Below, one piece after another: positions 1-15,500 of a DNA stretch of 64,000 nt. Source of the DNA: Wuchereria bancrofti (Eukaryota > Nematoda > Chromadorea > Rhabditida > Onchocercidae); NCBI GenBank assembly GCA_005281725.1, contig SSBO01000012.1, forward strand, positions 17,836,561 to 17,900,560. The letters are read 5' to 3'. The translations under genes were made by a program, and so were the position numbers. The notes below the pieces were generated by a model, which worked only from the letters and a program-made list of their open reading frames with translations, did no database searches and was not told where the DNA came from. Numbering within the stretch: position 1 is the first letter of the stretch; the number at the start of each line of letters is the position of its first letter.

Positions 1-3000
1 TCCAAGCTCAAACACGAATAAAATTGCTGCCATTCCCTGCGTACATGAAATCATCACTAAACTCGTTTATTTCTCACTGTTTCACTCTTAGAGAAACGAT
101 ACGAACCTAACAGCTATGCAGCAACTGAAAACTACACTAAAACTGCTTTCCAAATACAACTTCTGGCTCTAAACCCTTCCATTTGACATAAGCTACAGTT
201 TTTTTGGTGATAATTGATGTCTTGCAGTTTCAACACTTATTTCGAGATGTCTAATAAATGCAGGAAGATGAGACAGATGTCTATTGAAGAACGGAAAATT
301 TGGAGTACAAAACAAACCAGTGCATGCATTATAAGCATTCCATACTGTGTTTATAGGAAATGACCGATGAAATGAGTGAGTGGAATGGAAGAAGGGAATG
401 TGCCACAAATACAAATGAAATTTCCGATAAGATTAAAGAAATTGAAATCTGAAGATAAACCACCACTGAGTGACACCATCTGCAAAGATGATGTACGAGG
501 CCCTTCAAATTTGCAGAAGCAACGGTTGTAGATTTCACGATTCTGTCATACAGTTTTCGCGGTAAATACCATGTTGACTTCATCCGCATAATTCCGTCCC
601 TAAGAAAGCAAATTTTAAAAAGAGAAATATTTAAAAATTCCTCAATTCATTTCGACAAGATGAATTTTGTATTACACTGGTTTAGCAATTTCTTGGTAAT
701 AAAGTAGCAATATATTAAAAATTCATGAAATGTATAACATAAAGCGTCTCAGAGATGTTAAGATCAATCCATCAAATAAACATGTATAAAGCTGCTTCAA
801 AAGTACTCATTCATCACAACACAAAAAATTCTAGTCTTGTCTAAAAATTGGAATTGTGCATGATCTCTAACAACCAGGAAGTAAAAGATTTTCCTATAAA
901 TGAGAATTACACATTTTAAACTCTCGTATTTATTATATTTTTTCATAACAGTCCACATTCACATTTTTACTTACTGTAGCTCAGAATCTTTTTAATGACA
1001 ATTTGAAGTGGACAATCTTTCATGGAAGTTAATAAGCGTTTTTTTTCGGCAGTGTAACATCTGAAATTGTTCATAGGCATCCTAAGCGCGACAAAACGAT
1101 GACATATAAGAAACAATGCAGTTGTTTTAGATCGTATCAGAATTTATTGAACAATACTGAGAAATAAACGAAGGGAAAGCAGTTGTTTTAGATGCTTTCT
1201 CAACTAACGACAAAGCTAAAGATCAACGATGACAAACTATCAGGACAGATGTGAAAGAAGTAAGGGAAGGTCAGGGAATATTGAAAGACGTAGCTCCGCA
1301 GCCATATATTTTTTCCTCCAAAATCAACTAGCGAAATTATTCTAATCACTGAAAAATATGGAAAATAACTAAATTAGAGAGACTGGAAACAATCATCAAG
1401 GTTAGATTATTCTAAGGTTTTTGTTGGAATGTTGCATTCTCTCAAATGTTTTAATATCAATTACGATTACTGGCAAGTTAAATGAATCTTATGCAGTCGT
1501 AGCTAAAAGCTTTATTACATTTTCATTATGGGACAAAAAGTGTTGAAAGAAGTCACCAGTGTCGATCCCCAAGGTAATTTACGAAACATACTGAACAGAG
1601 CTAATGCTCACATCCAAAATGACAAAATTACTTGAACAAGTGAGAAAAAGCGACAAAAGAAATGACAAGCAAATTAATTTCATTGACTTTTTTTTCCAAA
1701 GCACACAAAGACAATAAGGACGAAAAGAAAAGAAAGAATTTAACCTTTCACATTGCGAGGAATACTACCACAAGTGACCAAATGTGAATGGAAATCTGCA
1801 ACATATCTACTCATTTATCAAGATAGAAATCGCTATTTTTTGCAATTTGTTTCGACAGAAGACTACATTTTTATACTTTTTCTTGGACATACATATATAA
1901 AGAAACAAACAAAAGAAATATGGTAAATTATGCTGATTAAGGTAAACGAATATAGTGAATTAATTAGTCAGCAGAGAAGCGCTTAAGCAAATTAATGAAG
2001 TAAATAGGTAAGTGCATGGGAAAAAAAAAGAAAAGGAAATAATGTAGATTTTCTAGTTGGCAAATGACCGAATAAAGTATGCAGCCATTCCTTTCATATT
2101 CATCTGACACTTAACTCTTCCACAAATCAGCCTAGACATAAAGTATTACAGAGTACTGCTTTTAGAATAATATAGGTTTTTCAGGCACATTACTCTTATT
2201 CATGGCCGTTTCACTCTCATACCTAATGCTACACACGGAGTTGTTTCTTGATTTATACACATATGGAAAAGGGTAATGTGTAGCGCTCTTCTATGCTTTT
2301 TTATTATACGGATAGAATGCAAATGTGTTGTCACATTGCTCGCGGTTGAATCTTTCCGATAAAAATTGTTGCAGTCGATTAGATACTAAATGAAGCAAAA
2401 ATGAGTTCATTGGATTGCCCAACCTATTAATTGTTTTAGGCAAATGGGGTCATCTTGAAAGAATGATGACAAGATAGCAATTAACTGATTAACTGATAAC
2501 TTGTGAATACTGGAAGCAACAATTACAAGTGGAGAGAAAAATTGAATATAATCTGACTTGAAAGATGAAATATAGTCTAAATATAATGAATATAATTTGA
2601 CTGAAATGGGAACAAGAGAATGAATAATAGCTTTCGTTCCTTGGCTGACTCTTTGACCACGGAATGGATATCTCAGTCAGTTTGGACACAAACCATTTGT
2701 TCCCTTTACCTTAAAGCAACAACAACCATGTGCAAAAGCAGCCACAAGTTATTGATTAGTACAAACTGTCTTGAAACTTAAAATACTTGAGTGTTATCCA
2801 ACTTTTCAAATTGCTTTCCCTCATATATTATATTTTTGCCATCTTAAAGTTATTTTTTCTCAAAAGCATCAACCTGACTGAAATTTCCGCAGGACTTCCG
2901 TTTTCATTCCTCACACCGTTGCAAACGACGGCGGCCCGCTTAGTTCAGCATTGATGATGGGTGTCGCCGAATTGACGCGTTGGTTTTTCATTCTTTCCTT

Positions 3001-3543
3001 CCTTTTGTTGTCTCATTCTATTCATTCACTGGTAATGTTAGCTGTTTTATTTTTCAGATTAACTGATTCATCAGCAGGTGACAGTATTGTGTCTGTAAAC
3101 TTCCTTCGTATGGGAAAAAAGTCTGATGTGTGATTAGCTGAAAGCAAATGCAGAAGACAGGAAGCATCAGTGAACAAAGATGTTATCGTTGGATCATCTA
3201 CGTTTACTGCTTATCAAAGAATTTACTGTTCTTTGGCGAAGTAAGATATGGAGCGTTGTTGAAATAGCCATTCCTCTGGTCATCTCCGTGCCTCTCATCA
3301 CTCTTGTCCTGCAGGTTATTCATCTTTTACAGTTTCTTTTAATTTCCATTAATAATGTTTTGGAAAAATTCTTGAAATACTGATAATGGAAAATCGTTCA
3401 AAAGGATTTTAAAAGTGGAGTGAAAAGATCAGGTAAATATAAATAAACAAATAGATAAATCGAAAAGAATAGATCTCTAAGATTTCGAGATTTCCTTTAG
3501 CATATACCATAGTGATACATATGCGTTTGCTTTATATTAGGAC
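1..3543. repeat. Block A: 5' flank and exon 1 of the ABC gene, repeated at 36803-40345
   Basis: These 3543 bases recur at a constant offset of 36802 with no insertion or deletion. The only differences I noticed are five substitutions at 2610, 2616, 2636, 2644 and 2645. The block ends on the right exactly where the other copy meets an N (40346). It contains about 2.9 kb with no gene I can name, then the ABC transporter exon 1. Short open stretches on the minus strand near 195-600 have some coding look but I could not join them into a gene. Whether the repeat extends left of base 1 cannot be seen. Confidence 0.95.
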
Positions 3544-6500
3544 TTTTGTAGAAGCACTAATGAGTAGGATTGTTTCAGAACTCATCATCTATCAAACATG
3601 AAGCGCAGTTCTGGGAATCATTTCAAGTGACAGGAGACTGGAGAGATATAGATCGGCGTCTCGGTAATATGCAGTCAATTTATAGTTACTGTGGAATGCT
3701 TAGTCAGAGAAGTTTAGGACTTGTATTCCCGTAAGTTCATTCATTCTTTTTTCCTCTTGGTATTTTAAGATTTCTGTTTTATGCTTCGTGTTTATAATTT
3801 TTAATTCAATTTTTTATTTCATTATGAAAATGAAATATGAATGTATATTTTTCAGAAGCAATATGGATAAGGAACAGATTTTGTGGATATCTCGCGAGAT
3901 AGAATTTCGTTATTTGATGAATAATTCAGCTTTGCATCCACACATTTATAAGTTGAATGTGAAAATATTTCCAACTGAGGCTGCTATGATGGAAGTGCTG
4001 TTGGAGGATTACCACCGTTCTTTTATGTGTACTAAATATATTGGTGTGTTTAAATTTCGATATTAACATGTATACAACATTTATTGAATAAGTTACAACT
4101 GATAAGAAAATGTCATCCGTAGTGCAATCAGTCTGAGAAAAATCTTTCGCTATTCAACCTCGTTACGGTTTTCCGGTGTGCTTTGGTTAATGATCGCCTT
4201 TCATTGAAAATTTTCAATCTTCCAATACTTAGTGAAACACATGTGAGTAGTTCTGGTGCTTTCTAAATCATTACATATTTTGTAGCTGGTATTATATTTG
4301 GTGAATATAACAGTAGCATATCGCGCCTTTCATATACCATACGAATACGCCAGACAGAAGATCCACAAACACGATGGTATATTGGTGATGACATCTGGGA
4401 GAATGGAGGACCTTATGAAATTTCAAATGATCCGTTTATAGTGAATATGATGCCCAATTACTGGTCTCTTGGTATCTTGTCACTACAGTATGCAATTGAT
4501 ACTGTATTTATTATGGTATCTGTTTTCCTACTGTTAACGAAGTAGTGTAGTTCTTATAGCCATTTTTTGAAAATAGTGTATTGGTTTATTTTAACAGGTA
4601 TACGTCAAAGCCAATATTGCGTTAACTTATAACCTACCAAACTTAAGGGAACGTTCTAATTTAAATATCTTAATATTAATTTTATGGAAACTCTCAGTTT
4701 CATTTATACTGTCGACTGACAAACGTTATGAACTGTTCAACGAGTCTACAAAACGTTATCTTTCATAGGGAATTGATGGTGAGAAAAACAACGACAGCAG
4801 TTTTCAACTCAGTTTAGAACGTGTCCCTGAGCCGCCATATTTTGAAAAATCAATCGTAGAATTCCTTTCTTTTCTGATAATTTTCTGGCAGTTGTTTACT
4901 TTGCCCTGTATTTTGCATACCGTTACAAATATTGCTTCTGAAAAACATAGTGGTATGAAGGTTAGATTTCTTCTTATCCTCTTGATTTTATCATTGTTTT
5001 TAATTGCAGCTTTTAAGAATTTTTGTATAAATTGTTTGTCCCTAATCAGTTTGAGAATTGTTAACATTCTTATATCGAAGACAAAGAATTGAAACGCTTG
5101 TTGTAATTTTCTATACGTTTAATCTTGACTTTAATTTTATGTGCATATAGACAGGATAGATTGGATAGGTAGATAGATAGATATTGGCGAAATTAGACTC
5201 AGGCTGTTCTGGGAATTAGAATTCGTTTGATATAATTTTAGTGATTTATGTCATTTTATACACTAAATGTAGTTAAAAAAAATTGTAAAATAATTGGGTG
5301 ACATGCATTAATTTTGACCCTTATTTTTAGGCATTTCTAACAGTGATGGGCATGCAGTCCTCTACATTTTATATTGCACATGCAGTAATTGGTTTCATCA
5401 AAGCTATGGCAGTCTTGCTGTCATGCACAATTATGTTGCTCCCAGAGATTCAGGTCTCAATTTGTTTTTTTTTTTTCAATTTTTTCAAATTTTATTTTCA
5501 AAAACCAAATCTGACAACTTAATTAGGCGCGTGTCGAATATGATGTATGCTAACCATGTGTTAGTCTGATGGCTTTATTCGGTAATTTTATTTAAGTGCA
5601 GTTCCGCTTCTTGACACGAATATAACAATACCTCATTTATGAAAGCTAGTAGAACCAATGTGAAAAATCTCCAGTCATTGCTTTTGAACAAAATATGTGG
5701 AATTCGTATGTATTTAGACAATATCTCCATGGTTATTTTTTTCTACTAACTTTATTTATGGTACCGGTGCTGTCACTTTTGCTCTTTTAATGTCCTGCAT
5801 TTTCCATAGTCCTGGTGCTGCGGCGAAAGGAACTGCTGTTATTTGGATTGCAACTATTGGTCAGTCGCTTTTTTTTAATAATTTTAATCGCCGCGGAGCA
5901 TAACTATTTGCAAACTGATAGAAATGCTAGTGGAGTTAGCCTAATTACTAATTTTATCCATCATTTTCATTCTTAAATTTTTGTAGGCTTGACAAGATTG
6001 AAAGTGGCAGAAGGATCAGCTCTTCTAAATGTTATACTTTCATTGAATTTAAACTATTCTTTCGTTTGTGCTTACCACGCTATGCAGGATTATATGAATC
6101 GAGGTAACTGCATATCTTTGATTTCCTAATAAATATAACTAAATATGACTTTCAAGTGTCATTGACATTGGTGTTGGAGCACTATCGTGAAATCGAAGTT
6201 TGATTTTAAGCCATCAACAGCTAAATAAGAGAGTGGTTTTTAACCATGATGGATGATAACAAAATTTTGAACATTTCTCGGAGTTCCTTGCACAGCTTAT
6301 TTAGGAACGCTGCTGTTAAGACAATGCAAAATTCACTCTGATCTGTAACACAACTGTTTTATTGACCAGGTAATGTTGTGTCCTCTGTGATGCTTTCGCG
6401 AAGTTCTTGGTTATGCACATTTAATCAATTGATCCTTTGAATTGATCTAATTAAATTCTAATTAAAAACTTTCTTCTTTCACTTTCTACAACTTCACTTT

Positions 6501-9500
6501 CTTTTTGGGATAGTAGCTATTTTTCTTATATCTTTCGCAGTTCCAGTGTTATTAAATATAAAAGACCCTTAATAGTAGCAAAATGATCTTTATCTAAGCA
6601 ATTCTTCTTAAGATGAATACTTGGGTATCTATAATATGTTTGAAAATACGACATATATATTTCCACTCGGAATAGCGCTAATAATGATGATATTTGATAT
6701 TGTGTGGATGTCACTTTTAGCGATTTATTTGGATAATGTCTATCCCTCTGGTGATTTGCCACGGAAGGAGTGGTTTTTCTTTTTACATGTAAGTTTAAAC
6801 AATAATATGAAATCGTTGGCCTAATTATAAATAAAGTTATCATGTGACATTTATGCATGAACATTATCTGGGAGACAAAAACTGCATTTATATCATTCTT
6901 TATATCGCCTCATTCCAGAACTTCAATGGATTTTTTTTTCTTTTTTGCTAACAAGAACAGTCATTTTTTTTCCTTAAATGTAAGTGATTCTTGTCATGAT
7001 TCTTGTCATGTTTGATTTTTGTTCCCATAGACTCTTAAAATGAGCAAGAAAATTTTAATGAATAGTGGATAATTACAGTTGGTAGTGAGCATATAATGTT
7101 GTTTATAAATGATAATACAGTTAATTGGACCACAAGTGCTTTATAGTGGTAGAACTTTTTGATTAGAAAACTGAAAGATTGTTACGTCAGCAAAAAAGGT
7201 GAACAAACTAAAATTATTCATCGTCATACAAACATACTTCTGTTTTCTTTTTTTATAGCGATCGAACAGCGAGCGCCAGCAATGCCTTTTTTACGATTCT
7301 TCCGATGCTCCTAGTGAGAACATTCAAGAACATGAAGGAGACGATCAAGCAGACATCGATATACGGCACTTGACGAAAACTTATGCCGTAATACCAGCTG
7401 TTGATGGCATGTCTTTTCGTGCTTATCGAGGAGAGGTAATTCGTTTTTTTTTTGCCAATTTTAAAACCGATAAATGTTGTAATAGCGAGGGACAAGAACT
7501 TATTTGAGCTGTTCGTGAGTTAAATTTGATATTATAAAAATCTAGTGTACTCAACTAGAGGGATAGATGTTGTCACATTAGTCAGTAGTTACTGTGTTGG
7601 GTCCATTTATTAAATAGATTTTTTGCTGGCTACTTAAACATCTTAAACAGCTCTTCGTTTTTCCTTTTAATTGAACGAATCCAACAACCTAACCTTTTAT
7701 TTCTGCTTGCTCAAAACCAGTTGTACCACGACATTATTCTTTTCTAGATAACCGTTCTTCTGGGTCACAATGGTGCCGGGAAAAGTACAACATTCTCGTT
7801 GATAACAGGTCTTATTTCACCAACCTCTGGCTCTATTTACATTTGTGGCAACAGGATGGAATCACGTTCCATTGGCCACTGCCAACGAGAAATCGGTTTC
7901 TGCCCACAATATAATGCACTATTTAATTTGCTGACAGTACGCGAACATTTGGAGATGTTTCGGAAACTCAGCAACAGTAGAGCTAATTGTGCTATGAAGC
8001 TGATGAAGGATATCCAATTGGACAACGTAGCTGACGTGGTATATCTCTTATATCCTTCATCTTATCAGCTGTTATGATAATTGAATTGTTGGGAATGAAT
8101 CGCCTTGTATAAGAAATGGGTAAGGAGCAATTCAAGTGATAAGGTGGGATGAACTTTGAGACATTGTATTTAATCTAAATTGTTAGCAAAATCAAAAATG
8201 GCCAAAGTCTGATTAAAATAAAAAAAAGGTTATTCCAAAATTATTTTTGTCAAAAATGTTTGAGGTTGCTGGAAAACTAAGTGGTGGAATGAAAAGGAAA
8301 TTGTGTGTTGGAATATCTTTGGTTGGTGGACGTCGCGTTATACTGTTAGATGAACCTACAGCTGGTATGGATCCAGCTTCCAGACAAGCCATCTTCCAAC
8401 TTCTTCAACATTGTAAACGTGATAGGTAATTTCACGTCATTTTAGAATTTATCTCATTTCTTACAGTTGAGTTACTTGTAATTGCTGAAACTAGGTTTTA
8501 TCAACGTGCATATATCTACAGTGCACATATTTGTGCTTATTTGCATTACCATTTGATAATTACACCTGGACTTAGCTGTTCAAATTTAGACATATTTACT
8601 TTTGAAATATTGTTTAAATCTGTTTTAGAACTATTCTTTTAACAACCCATTGTATGGATGAAGCAGATTTACTGGGTGATCGCATAGCAATTATGGTAAG
8701 GGGTCGATTAATTTGTGCCGGTACGTCGGAATTCTTGAAAAATCGTTTTGGAACAGGGTATTTGTTGTCGATTGATTTGATGGTGAGTTTGAACTACAAT
8801 ATTAGATTATTGTTGGCTCTACATTTTGGTCAAACTTCCAATCTTTATGATTTTAAGTGAAAGGTCATATTTAATTTAAGGATTATCGTGTCTCTGTTTA
8901 TTATTTGAATTATGAAGTTATAAACAGTAGTGGTATTCATGAGGAAGATTTAAAAGTTTTTTTCACAAAAAAAGTGAATATTTACTTCCTTCAGACTGCA
9001 TATGTTGCTACCACAACTGGATTAATAAATGTGGATAGGAGAGAGGAATCACATTGATTTTGCTAGCAAGCGAATCAGCTTGATTTGAGATATCTTTTGT
9101 ACTTTAATTTGTATACTGCACTTTTTTACTGTTTATTTATTTATTTTTTCAGCCTCGACAAAATTTGCATTCTTTTGATCAAAAGGAACAGTTATTGTCA
9201 ACTATTAGGAAACATATCCCTGAAATTGAAAAACAATCAGCAACTTCTCAACAGATAACTGTTCTATTACCCATTGAGTGCAAGAAGAGGTTTTTTCTTG
9301 TCTCCATTTGTGTGTCTTTCTTTCCTTTATTTTACTGTTTTAGTTCTCAAATTCTCATTCCACTCGAAAAGTGATTTTATTTGTAATGTATTTTAAACAT
9401 TTTTTAAATGGAAGTCAACTCGTTTTCTTTTCCCTCTTATTGGTTCTTTTCTTGACTGTTATCACTTATTTTCTGATCAACATTTTAGCTTTCCCAATCT

Positions 9501-12500
9501 GTTTATTGAGCTGGAACAGAACGCTGGAAAATACGGTATCAATTCATTTGGCTTATCACTGAATACACTGGAACAAGTTTTCCTAAAGTAATTCTTTCTG
9601 TTGTGTGTGTGTCTGATTTAATTTGAATTGATTTTAGCGATAAAATTTGTATCAATTGTGGCCTTCACAGGCAACGAACTGTTGTTTGGTCCGGGAAGCC
9701 TAGTAAGAAACTATCAGATCTGCTGAATTCGAGACTTTTTTACATTTTAATGTGCATTGGTGAATGAGAAGTTGCTATTATTATGAGAATGAACAATAAT
9801 TCAAAAAATGAAAGTTTAATCAATGCTACATAATTTGTGCTGTTTTAGAGTTGGAGAACTTGAGGATGCTAATTTAACAGCTATAACTGACTTGGAAAAT
9901 ATAGCAGAGCAACAGGCTTCAATATTATGTAGTAATTCATGTTAGTATCTCTTTTTTGATTTCAATGTTTTAGAAAATTTACCTTATGTTCGAGTGTGGA
10001 TATAAAATAAAACCAAGACAAGGCATACATGTTAAGCTTCATTGACTAAATAAGTTGAATGTTAACTTCATTGATTAAATAAGTTGAATGTTAAGCTTCA
10101 TTGATTACGATGGAAGTTGAAGCAAGCAAATGTAGTATGAGAAATTCCGACACAAGTGGATTTTAAGCTCCATTTCGCTTGTTTATTTTCAGTTATGCAT
10201 ACAGGATTGTTGCTATGGCTCACACAAGTTACTGCTTTGCTTAGAAAACGTTTCATATGCTATCAGAAGCAATGGTCACGACTTATTTATCAAATCTTAC
10301 TTCCTATAATTGTGCTCGTATTTACTGTGTTTTATGTGAAAAATTTGTCAACTCGAGAAGAGAAAAAACAGGGTACATTTTATATATATATTCTTAAGTA
10401 GGATTGTTTTGGAAGTTTATTTGAGTTTGTAGATACAGATTAGGAAAAGACCGGCAGTTCAGTTCGTTGAACTGAGTAATTTTTGAATTCAATTTGCAGG
10501 AATTTTGTTGAATGCAGGACGTATAAGTCCGTGTGTTGTGCCTGTACAGCTGGAAGATCCTGAAGAGCTATTCGGTCATAATGTTCTGCAAGTAATACGA
10601 AATATAACCGGTTATTCACACAAGCTGGTCTCCACATCAGAAAGCATGGAGCTTAATCTTGCTAAATTGCCTAAAGTAAGTGCTTATACTACCACTTTAT
10701 GCGACTTAATCGAATTAACGATAGTTATTTAATTATGCCACTCCATGATTTGGTAGCATAATTAAATCACTGTTAATTGTGACATATTAGCACTACTAAT
10801 TTTTTACTGCTGCACTATGATAAGTTTTAAATACAATATTTAGATACCACCACCTGTCGGCATGGCTGTCACGTACAACACAGAGGACGGTTACATTGCT
10901 GCTACGGTATTTTTCAACGCTAAAGCTAGGTATGGACCGGTTATTGCAATGACGTTAGTAAACAATGCAAGATTGGGGCAGTTTGCAGGTAATAAATTTG
11001 AATTTGTTGGAATTTTATGGAATTTAAGCAAGATATATCAATTTTCTTCTCGTTAACACTGTGATTCTGTTCAAAATATTTTCTAAATCCTAGCAGATTC
11101 TATGTTTATTTTCGCAGCTTTATCTGTATCTACACAAAAACAAGAAAGTAATCAGAATCTGTTTGATTTTAAATTCTTCAGCGATTCACGACATTTCAAA
11201 AAACTACTCGATATTCTATGTAGCAAGTTTATTTTCAGATTCCATTGAAGTTTCTTTCCTTCCATATGGGAATGTAAGCGGTGTCAGTCCGTTGGTCTCA
11301 TTGAATTCTCACATATTTTTGATAGCACCTATTTTGATTATCATTTTCGCTTTTGTTTCGTCTGGCTTCGTAACCTATGTTGTCGATGATCTCAACACGA
11401 ATTTTCTTCACCAGGTAAGCTTTTCCTATAATTTTAATTGGTATTTGGGAATTAAACGGTAGTCCATTTCAAAGGTTATTTCTGTTAAAAGTCCACCTAT
11501 CTTTTATCCCTCATTATGCATCTTTTTATTCCTATCTTTATTTCTCGCTTTTTATTTTGGTTAATATAATCCTCGATATGCTTAACCTCAGCTCCTCTCA
11601 TTTCCTAAATCGTTTTCTAAAGGACTTCTAAGGTTATCTCTGCTGAAGCAAATAACCGGAAGTCGCCAAATTAACTCTACGCCTTCATTTTCTAGTAAGT
11701 TTCTAGTAAGCTAGATTGTTTTTTATTACAAAAGTTTTTCTGTGGAATGCTTGGACACATTCAGAACTAAGAGAAATAACTCTTCGGAATTAATTTTTTT
11801 ATATGTGCACTAAGAAGTAAAGCAAATAACCGAAAGTTACCAAATGGTATTTTTTAGCAACTTCGTACTCGATTAAACACATTCACTTATTGGTTGACTA
11901 TGATAATTTCGGATTTGTTACTCTATGCATTTATTTGTGCAGTTTTCATTGCCATTTTGGGCGAATGGTTGAGTAACCTTAAATTTGAGTAAGTTTTTAC
12001 ATAAATATCCGAAGTTTATTAGAGTTGAAAGTACAGAATTTATATTTTTAATGCCTAGTAACTATGGATTTCATGGAAATACAACTACATGTCAGGAATA
12101 TCTGTTTCGGATGTTTTAATTCTATGTTTATTTGAGAATTTTAGGATAATTTGGAGTTGCCACGATTTGATTTGTATATATAGTGGTGTCTTTCCTACAT
12201 TCATATTTGTGGGTTTTAGTTCTCGCATGTGTTTCGAACTATTTAGTGACTTTTTCCTCTCACCTTGGTTAGATGGAAGTCGAATTTATGTTATAGTTAT
12301 CCAGTACTTGAGGATTGCCATGATTATTTGCAGTGTGATGTTGCTTTGGCTGATATATTTATGGCCAACATTGCCATTTGTTTATTGCATGGCTTTCCTA
12401 ATTAGGCATTCAGCACGAGCTTATATTGTGCTAATTATCATAACACTGGTCGTTGCTCTTTGTGCTAGTATCATATCCTACATTATGATGTCCATAAAGC

Positions 12501-15500
12501 CGAAACTATTTCCGTATTTACATGTAAGTGGTTTTAGTTCTAAAAAGTTTTTCACTTTCAAAATTTGAAGTTCATTTAATCATGGATTTAACTATGTTTA
12601 TGGAGTGGCGGAATCCTTTTTAAAATGTCCTTTATTAGAACACGAATTCTCTATAGAAAAAAATTTTAAATTGAAATTTTAACTACCTCTATTTTACACG
12701 TGTGCCGATTGTTTCGAGTTTCTGATACTAGTTTAACATATGGTATAAATGATAGGATCATTCTGGAAACAGAGTTAAATTAATCCGTACTGAAATGCTT
12801 TTTAATTCGTGCACCGTACAAAACTTTTTGCTTTATCGAGGAAATTAGAGAAATAAATTTGTTTTGCTGAATTTCAGACAACATTCTTACTTGCGCTGCC
12901 GACGTACAGCATGTCATACAGTTTGATTATAATTTTAGTTGCTGATGTCAACAATGACACGAATGGTCTGTACAGCTGGGAGGTGCTTTTCCCACTTTTT
13001 TTAAAAAATTTGAATGTACTTGAAATATTGCACTTATAAAAAATACACCTACAAAGAAAAAAGAAAAAATTTTTTTCATATAATATGACATTCCTTCATA
13101 ACTTTTTAGATGGAGCAATATATGTTGCTGAAAGTTACACTCAAGGACTGGACTTTAAGTAGTATGATGCTAAGAATAAGTAGATGAAAAATGAATGAAC
13201 TTGTTTCTTTGCATGTACAGAATGAAATCGTAATCTGTAATATATTAAATCTCGTACAACAATGAACAGTTCAAATAACGCAGTAAAGATTTTGAACGGA
13301 CTTGCGAAATCTGGAAATTGTAGACGGTTTTTTGCATTTCAAGCTTTGAAAAAACAAATTTTATGGGTCATCATTGTTTACGTCCTATATCTCTCTATTA
13401 TGTCAGCCACCGGTGAATTCTTGTTTTAATCTCCATAATGACAGGATGTTTGGCAGAGTTGTATTACGTACTTTAGAAATCACCAAACCTAATCCATACT
13501 TTCATTGTTCTGAGAACTTATAAAGGCCAGAAATTGTTGAAATGCTAGGTATGTTTTCAAACTCTTCAAGCAGACTCAATTTAGATTCTTATAATGTCAC
13601 TGCTGTATAGTGAATATAACTTTTGAATTGATAATGATTTTTTTCTTGGAATAACAAATCATTTATTGATATTGTTCAGCTGGATTAATGTTTTAGCGAA
13701 AATTTATATATTCCTATATAAAATTGATCAGATTTAAAAGAATATTAGTTTTTATTTTTCAGAAACTTGGGCGTGTTTATGTCGTAATGTTTTTCTCGGG
13801 ACTTTTATTTTGGCTTATTTTAATAATGATGAATTTCAAGCCTCTGACCGTGTATATGCACGATTTGCTGTCGGTAATACGGAGAATACCATCAAGTTTA
13901 TCACTGGTTTGAATCAAATTTTCATTTTTTGAAACTTGGACGCATTTTGAGTTTTGAAATTATTCGTTGCTGTATTTTTCACAGAAACAGAATGCTGTGT
14001 CTTCTTCGATATATTTATGCGGAAGCAAAATGAGGCACCACATTACGGTGTAGAAGTTGCTTGACAGCATTGAAACACAGTAGCTTTTGTTAGACTAAAA
14101 AATTATCCTGCTATTGAAAGTTGTGATTTCTGGTAACATGGTAAAGTGGAAAATTTTATTAAATCTATAGAAATATATAAAAATATGCTGCAAACGATTT
14201 GGTGTGATAAGGTAACGTTCCAAATCTCACTTTAGATTTTTCAACTTACCCTGGAAAGTTTGTCGGAAATTATAGATGTAGTGAAATTATTCTCTAAAGA
14301 TAATATAATGCAAGTTTGAGAAAAAATTCTTAATTGTAGAAGCTTATCTTTAATTGAAGAAGATTGGATGGACATATAGCTTCGAAAAGAAAAAACGCTT
14401 ATGTTTTAGTTTTTCAAGTATTTTAGTACGAAGACAGCTTGGAAGATATTGATGTAAAGAAAGAACGAGAATGTGTATCGCGGAAAAGAAATACCGAACT
14501 ATCGCTTGCTGTCCGTAATTTGAATAAGTACTACGGGGATTTGCATGCTGTTCGTGCTCTTACATTTGGTGTCGAACCCGGTGAATGCTTTGGTCTTCTA
14601 GGTCCGTTTCATTAAATTTTGCAATTTCATTAATTGTGAAGTAAGTTGGAAGCATTTTAAAAACCCATTGTTGACGAGATAAAGAGAGAGTTTTGACGCT
14701 TAGATTAGTGAATTAAACCTTTTCTCAAAAAACATATTGGACATGCTGTATTCTAACTTTTTGCTTTCCCATTTCCGCGTTTATATTTGTGATAATTTGC
14801 GGAGTTCTGAATTAATGAAATTCAATTTTTAAAGTGATTGAAGTTAATTTTACAAAATTCCAGGTGTAAATGGTGCAGGTAAAACATCAACATTTGATAT
14901 GTTAACTGGTGTATCCATACCAGATGGAGGCGAAGCTTTCATCAACGGCCGTTCTATTTTGAAGAAGCAGGTCTAATTTGATGTCGTATTAAATTAAGAC
15001 TTTACTTTTAAATTTCACCTCCTGTACAATTTAGCAACTTTCTTGCCAACTTAGATCTTCACATCTGTCGTTATGTTTGATGTAAATCTTAATCTGTTTT
15101 ATATTTTATGATGCTGTCATATGGGAGTAAATTTTTTCAGACTATTGGGTTTTGTCCACAGTTCGACGCTCTTCATCCTAAACTAACAGCTAGACAAACT
15201 TTACAACTTTTGGTCTCACTTTATGGCTTTGTTAATCCGATGAAACGTGTGAAAACTCTCCTTGAAGCAGTATCTTTAACAGAGCATGCCGATTCTTGCG
15301 TTGAGTTTCTTAGGTTATAGCTAATAATATTTATGTAAGAATAAGAGTGGAAGTTTTTTTTTGGAGTTCAATGGCAGAATTCTTAAATTATACAAAATCT
15401 GTAACTCTGCGTATTATTCTCATTTATTTAATGCAGTAGGGAATAATTTCTCTAAAACGTGTACACTGGGACAATTAAAACATATAATTTGATTACTGCT

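Noticed and set aside
193..600. Minus-strand open frames, duplicated at 36995-37402, with short exon-like pieces.
   Set aside because: Pieces such as RNYADEVNMVFTAKT look protein-like and have GT/AG edges, but neighbouring pieces do not share phase and no family is recognised.
3788..4066. Long single open frames inside the ABC gene region read as separate small proteins.
   Set aside because: They are exons of the ABC transporter read through into introns; the spliced model explains them.
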